A stretch of DNA of 9,235 nt, from the NCBI GenBank assembly GCA_020442505.1, contig JAGRJZ010000052.1:1-9235 (forward strand), read 5' to 3'. The translations under genes were made by a program, and so were the position numbers. Below the pieces are notes generated by a model, which did no database searches, had not been told where the DNA came from, and saw only the letters and a program-made list of their open reading frames with translations. Positions 6,514 to 9,235 of the stretch are shown here, in pieces (positions within the stretch are counted from its first letter, which is position 1; each line of letters begins with the position of its first letter). Origin of the DNA: Alphaproteobacteria bacterium (GTDB lineage Bacteria > Pseudomonadota > Alphaproteobacteria > Micavibrionales > Micavibrionaceae).

Positions 6514-6602
6514 TCTTCGTTACGCACATAGATCTCTGAAAACCCTTGAAGATATTCGTAGATCTGGCGAGCAGGTTTGTAATGCCTGCGATGACGGCGA
6601 AT
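6421..6602 (-). pseudogene. IS5-family transposase N-terminal fragment, frameshifted
   Basis: The minus strand encodes RRHYKPARQIYEYLQGF, then IYVRNEDQCRRFVEG in one frame and RSGAQWRLLPPEYGDWNTVYRR in another. Together they match the DUF4096-type N-terminal domain of IS5-family transposases, where the consensus runs roughly YVRNExQCRRFVEAVFWMLRSGAQWRLLPxxYGxWNTVYKRF. The residues expected between VEG and RSGAQW (about VFWML) are missing and the frame changes there, consistent with a deletion of roughly 14 bases near 6480. The fragment is cut off after YRRF by the HIT gene, so the catalytic DDE domain is gone. It cannot make transposase. Family assignment is from recognisable motifs, not a search. 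Confidence 0.7.
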
Positions 6603-7074
6603 TTTGCGCTGCGGACGCTCTACGGGCTGTTCGGTGGCATCAATCAGCAGAGCTTGCGCTTCGGCTGAAATGACATTGATAGCTCGCTTGACGCCGATCG
6701 CCCGCCGCGCCAAAGGCTCTATCCGCCGCAAAGTCCGGCAGATCGTCGCTTTGTCCACGCCGTAGAGCAGAGCCAGAAAATCCTGCGTGATGTGGCAGCG
6801 ATACAAAATCAGCAGCACCAACAGATGATCTTCAAGATCGTCCGCCGTACGGGCGGACAGAGCGGTTCTTGCTAAGGCAAAACCGACCCCATGAAGGCCG
6901 CAAACGATCGACCATTTGCCGGAAAGTCTCCGGCGGGACCCCCGTCAGATACCGAAATTGTCGCTTGTGTAAAAGAGTTGATGCGGTTAAATTGAGACAT
7001 GGTAAAGAAGCCTCCAACTTCTTCACCAGTGAATCACATTCCCATTCCTGCGGGAATTCCCTAGATTTTTGCAA
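6588..7074 (-). pseudogene. DDE_Tnp_4-type (IS5 superfamily) transposase remnant, frameshifted and truncated
   Basis: From the right, the first piece (7074 to 6832) includes RQFRYLTGVPPETFRQMVDR, the N-terminal part of transposases carrying the HTH_Tnp_4 domain. A frameshift at about 6835-6860 moves to a second frame reading ADDLEDHLLVLLILYRCHI, then the helix-turn-helix TQDFLALLYGVDKATICRTL and LIDATEQPVERPQRK, which holds the first catalytic aspartate (in DATE). After RPQRK the homology stops at about 6602 and the other transposase fragment continues in the same frame. The later catalytic residues are absent. The start at 7074 is uncertain, because the codons before LTASTLL may not be native. 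The gene is dead; it marks a past insertion. Confidence 0.7.
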
Positions 7075-7153
7075 CAGGTTTAATGGAGGAAGCGCGGTCT
7101 ACGACAAAACAAAAAATATGTCAATAATCTTGTTTGTCTCACAAAACGGAGGG

Positions 7154-7182
7154 TGGACAGAAAAACCCCCGCCCTATATGGT
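7154..7182 (+). promoter_or_regulatory. Candidate sigma-70 promoter for the epimerase
   Basis: TGGACA at 7154-7159, a 17-base spacer and TATGGT at 7177-7182 give a reasonable -35/-10 pair, predicting a transcript start near 7190 and a leader of about 35 bases. It lies in the 143-base gap (7081-7223) between the IS remnant and the epimerase. The rest of that gap holds AT-rich sequence around 7105-7135 and no gene I can support. Another overlapping -10 (TATATG, 7175-7180) would give a shorter spacer. Confidence 0.35.
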
Positions 7183-7223
7183 TCCTTCGCGGGCGAGCAC
7201 GAGCATAAGAGGCAGGACATCTC

Positions 7224-8213
7224 ATGATATTACTCACCGGCGCGGCCGGATTCATCGGGTTTCATACGGCGCAGGCCTTGCTGGCGCGGGGGGAGCGTGT
7301 CGTCGGGGTCGACGTGATGAACGATTACTACGACCCGGCGCTCAAAGAGGCGCGCCTGACGATTTTACAGGAAAACCAGCATTTTAACTTTTACAAGACC
7401 GACATCGCCGATCCGGACGCGATCCAAAGTATCATGAAAGCCCATCCGGCCATCGACCGGATCGTTCATCTCGCGGCGCAGGCCGGGGTACGTTATTCGC
7501 TGGAAAGCCCCTATGCCTACGGGCGATCGAACCTGGACGGGCATCTGGTGATGTTGGAAGCCGCGCGGCATTGCAAAGGCCTGACGCATTTCGTCTATGC
7601 CTCCAGCTCCTCGGTCTATGGCGGGAACATGAAACAGCCTTTTTCGACCGACGACCCGGTGGAGCGGCCTGTTTCCCTCTATGCCGCGACGAAGCGCGCG
7701 GGAGAGCTTCTGACCCAGTCCTACAGCCATCTTTACGGCATTCCGGCCACGGGGCTGCGTTTTTTTACCGTCTACGGGCCATGGGGCCGGCCGGACATGG
7801 CCTATTTTTCCTTTACCCGCGCGATCAGCGAAGACCGCCCCATCGACGTGTTCAACCACGGCAACATGAAGCGCGACTTCACCTGGATCGACGATTGCGT
7901 TGCCGGCGTGCTGGGCGCGCTCGACCACCCCCCCGCGGACGGGGAAGACGCGTATTGTCTGCACGGCACGCCGCATCGCCTGTTCAATCTGGGGAACAAC
8001 CGGCCGGAGAAATTACTGGACTTTATCGAACTGATTGAAAAAGCTTTGGGAAAAACCGCCGAGAAAATCATGGCGCCCATGGCGCCGGGCGACGTGGTCG
8101 AGACCTACGCGGATATCGACGCCGCGCACGCCGTCTTCGGCTACGACCCGCAAACCCCGCTCAACGAGGGAATTCCGCGTTTTGTGGCCTGGTATAACGG
8201 TTTTTACGCGTAG
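7224..8213 (+). CDS. NAD-dependent epimerase, UDP-glucuronate 4-epimerase (CapI/LpsL) type
   Basis: A 329-residue extended short-chain dehydrogenase/reductase. It begins with the Rossmann loop TGAAGFIGFH (residues 5-14; GxxGxxG at 6-12), with Asp30 ending strand 2 as in NAD-binding members. Active-site elements are ASSSSVYG (126-133) and LYAATKRAGELL (152-163), with Tyr153 and Lys157. VDVMNDYYDPALKEARL (29-45) and FFTVYGPWGRPDMAYFSFT (180-198) are typical of UDP-glucuronate 4-epimerases, which interconvert UDP-glucuronate and UDP-galacturonate for capsule or lipopolysaccharide. NMKRDFTWIDDC (214-225) is the usual C-terminal sugar-domain entry. AGAGGCAGGA lies before the ATG. No glycosyltransferase is adjacent. 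It follows the IS debris and overlaps the convergent phosphatase gene by ten bases at its 3' end. The family is sure, the substrate likely. Confidence 0.92.
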   Translation: MILLTGAAGFIGFHTAQALLARGERVVGVDVMNDYYDPALKEARLTILQENQHFNFYKTDIADPDAIQSIMKAHPAIDRIVHLAAQAGVRYSLESPYAYGRSNLDGHLVMLEAARHCKGLTHFVYASSSSVYGGNMKQPFSTDDPVERPVSLYAATKRAGELLTQSYSHLYGIPATGLRFFTVYGPWGRPDMAYFSFTRAISEDRPIDVFNHGNMKRDFTWIDDCVAGVLGALDHPPADGEDAYCLHGTPHRLFNLGNNRPEKLLDFIELIEKALGKTAEKIMAPMAPGDVVETYADIDAAHAVFGYDPQTPLNEGIPRFVAWYNGFYA

Positions 8214-8665
8214 AGAATCTGGGTCAAGTGGTTCCGACCGGGCAACAGCGCCTTCCACTGCGCGCAGGCACAGGTCACGACCGCGAGGGTCGCGGGGGAG
8301 AAATCCCGCTGTGCGTCGCCAAGGAAACGCAACAAATCGGATACGCCCGGATTATGCGCGACCAGCAAGACCGATTCGCATGCGTCAGGAACCATTTTAA
8401 GACGCTCATACAGCGTTCCGGCGGCGGCGTTATACAAAGCCGGATGAAAAATGGTTGGCCGGGCCTCCAAAGCCAGCGCCTCAAGCGTTTCCTCGGTCCG
8501 CAGCGCGGGAGAGCACAGAATATAGTCCGGCAGCCAGCCATTCTGTTTCATCTGTTGGCCCTGCACAAACGCCTGATGCCGGCCCTTGTCGGTCAAGGGC
8601 CGGCTTTTGTCGATCGGCGCGTCGTGCGATGCCTCGGCATGCCGGAGAATGTAGAGCGTCTTCAT
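8204..8665 (-). CDS. sixA: SixA-like histidine phosphatase
   Basis: A 153-residue member of the histidine phosphatase (phosphoglycerate mutase-like) superfamily, SixA branch, which removes phosphate from phosphohistidine, classically on signalling domains or phosphotransfer proteins. The N-terminal LYILRHAEAS (4-13) holds the catalytic RHA(E), with the phospho-accepting His9. SRPLTDKGRHQA (21-32) is the conserved second block. CSPALRTEET (51-60) has Arg56, and VAHNPGVSDLLRFL (102-115) has the second catalytic His104. Length is typical. No clear ribosome site precedes the ATG (upstream is ATAAAA), so weak initiation or an almost leaderless transcript is possible. Its stop lies inside the last codons of the convergent epimerase. 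No histidine kinase or PTS gene is adjacent, so the target is unknown. The gene symbol is by family similarity. Confidence 0.87.
   Translation of the reverse strand: MKTLYILRHAEASHDAPIDKSRPLTDKGRHQAFVQGQQMKQNGWLPDYILCSPALRTEETLEALALEARPTIFHPALYNAAAGTLYERLKMVPDACESVLLVAHNPGVSDLLRFLGDAQRDFSPATLAVVTCACAQWKALLPGRNHLTQILYA
8578..8608 (+). terminator. Intrinsic-terminator-like hairpin antisense inside sixA
   Basis: A perfect 11-base inverted repeat, GCCGGCCCTTG (8578-8588) and CAAGGGCCGGC (8594-8604), encloses the five-base loop TCGGT and is followed by TTTT at 8605-8608. On the plus strand this is the layout of a rho-independent terminator with a short U tract. It lies about 365 bases after the epimerase stop, which has no other strong hairpin behind it. 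On the minus strand the same bases encode SRPLTDKGR of the phosphatase, so the symmetry could be a by-product of conserved codons. Confidence 0.45.
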
Positions 8666-8812
8666 TTTTATTTTGCCATAACCATACGGTTTGTGATACC
8701 GTCCCGGTCCCTATCATAAACAACAAACGGGTGTGATGAAAATGAGAATTGCCTTTACATCCCACCTTCAGGATATAGACTATTCCGAATAGAAAACAGG
8801 GAGACAGAAAAC
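8666..8812. promoter_or_regulatory. Divergent intergenic region, sixA / unknown gene
   Basis: A 147-base gap between divergent starts. Toward the right-hand gene, TTTACA at 8754-8759 and TAGACT at 8776-8781 with a 16-base spacer form a weak promoter candidate, and AGGGAG at about 8798-8803 is a good ribosome site nine bases before the ATG at 8813. Toward sixA, TATGGT and TATCAC on the minus strand are possible -10 elements, but no ribosome site is visible. No RNA gene was recognised. Confidence 0.3.
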
Positions 8813-9235
8813 ATGAGTGCTGCCATGCAACCGGCTGATACAGACGCCTCCACAGAAGTGAAACCGCAAGAACACCAAATTGGGAAACACGCAGAAGGGA
8901 TTATTTATAGACTCCCCGAAGAAATTGAGATTGAGGAAAGTGGATTAAGCGGTCTCTTCGCTTACGTTCGTGATAAGGAGGCGCATAACGCTCCCGTGCT
9001 TGTTGTCATGGAACTGGACGAACCCGAGCGTGACGAACCCGAGCTTGAGGCACCCTTCGAAAGGATGCGCCTGGAGGACTTGGCACCAGGTTTAAGTGTG
9101 GAATTCAAAAACGCCCTGATCATCACGGATCTTGACGGCTTACGACGAGGTAAGTTAAAAGCTGAAAAACAGCAACAGCCTCACGAGATTGAGGACTATT
9201 TAATACGCCATTACCCTGGCCCAGCGCTGCATGTA
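8813..9235 (+). CDS. Unrecognised acidic protein, 5' part (runs off the window)
   Basis: An ATG at 8813 opens a frame that stays open for 141 codons to the last base of the window with no stop. An AGGGAG site sits nine bases upstream, which supports a real start; a second in-frame ATG lies four codons later. I do not recognise the family. The N-terminal 25 residues look disordered and polar (MSAAMQPADTDAST). A middle part, IYRLPEEIEIEESGLSGLFA, is followed by a hydrophobic strand VLVVMELD, then a strongly acidic segment with tandem DEPER/DEPEL pentapeptides, and later SVEFKNALIITDLDGL. There is no signal peptide or membrane segment, so a cytoplasmic protein is suggested. Its codon use looks less GC-biased than that of the housekeeping genes, a possible sign of transfer. 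The C-terminus is missing. Confidence 0.6.
   Translation, partial: MSAAMQPADTDASTEVKPQEHQIGKHAEGIIYRLPEEIEIEESGLSGLFAYVRDKEAHNAPVLVVMELDEPERDEPELEAPFERMRLEDLAPGLSVEFKNALIITDLDGLRRGKLKAEKQQQPHEIEDYLIRHYPGPALHV

Larger units (their letters stand above)
6420..7081 (-). mobile_element. Composite decayed IS5-family insertion-sequence remnant
   Basis: This block holds two different transposase fragments, both on the minus strand, fused head to tail and broken by frameshifts. The left edge is inside the HIT gene at about 6416-6428, where the IS reading GDWNTVYRRF ends and HIT codons begin. The right edge is probably at about 7061-7081, where TTTTTGCAACAGGTTTA resembles IS5-type ends containing TTGCAAA. 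No inverted copy of that end occurs at the left edge and no flanking duplication was seen, so this is debris rather than an intact element. The rest of the HIT gene does not reappear to the right, which implies deletion as well as insertion. Confidence 0.7.

Noticed and set aside
6473..6673. Plus-strand small frames within the IS remnant
   Set aside because: They are antisense to the transposase fragments and show no motif.
8277..8295. CGACC-GCGAG-GGTCG hairpin within sixA
   Set aside because: The stem is only five base pairs with no U tract after it; common in GC-rich coding DNA.
8736..8792. 18-codon open frame (starting MKMRIAFTSH) ahead of the unknown gene, a possible leader peptide
   Set aside because: It has only a weak GGGTG upstream, no run of one regulatory amino acid and no attenuator hairpins; chance is likely.
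1..9235. CRISPR array, tRNA, riboswitch, toxin-antitoxin or defence system
   Set aside because: No regularly spaced repeats, cloverleaf or conserved riboswitch core was seen, and no gene pair fits a toxin-antitoxin or defence layout.

Overview
The window reads as a compact bacterial chromosome segment. The GC-rich coding style and the gene set (PLP-homeostasis protein, MEP-pathway kinase, PanD, HIT protein, SixA-type phosphatase, CapI-like epimerase) suggest a Pseudomonadota, most probably an alphaproteobacterium. No rRNA or other decisive marker is present, so that placement is inference. No tRNA, CRISPR array, phage module or multi-gene defence system was recognised.

Layout. Positions 1-105 (+) are the AT-rich C-terminal tail of an IS5-like transposase cut by the window edge, with a likely insertion-sequence terminus at about 100-120. 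A YggS/PLPBP gene (131-793, +) follows directly. It converges on a leuC-leuD operon for an isopropylmalate dehydratase-type aconitase-superfamily enzyme (2676-790, -). ispE (2749-3648, +) is divergent from leuC and converges on a trypsin-like lipoprotein protease (5029-3659, -). A GNAT acetyltransferase (5094-5672, +) is divergent from the protease and converges on panD (6022-5675, -). A HIT-family gene (6085-6513, +) is divergent from panD. Its last codons have been replaced by insertion-sequence debris (about 6420-7081) made of two different decayed transposases fused together. After a short promoter-bearing gap come a UDP-glucuronate 4-epimerase-like gene (7224-8213, +), a convergent sixA-like gene (8665-8204, -), and the start of an unrecognised acidic protein (8813 to the window edge, +).

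How the genes work together. Most are single housekeeping genes rather than a pathway cluster. leuC and leuD form one coupled operon encoding the two subunits of one enzyme. IspE feeds isoprenoid synthesis, PanD supplies beta-alanine for pantothenate/CoA, YggS buffers PLP, and the epimerase supplies UDP-galacturonate for surface polysaccharide. All four convergent gene pairs meet with 0-10 bases between them or with overlapping ends. The usual place for terminators is therefore missing, and one strong terminator-like hairpin instead lies antisense inside sixA.

The notable material is the mobile-element scarring: an IS tail immediately upstream of yggS, and a chimeric IS remnant that has removed the 3' end of the HIT gene and given it a foreign tail. 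I see no convincing previously undescribed multi-gene system.
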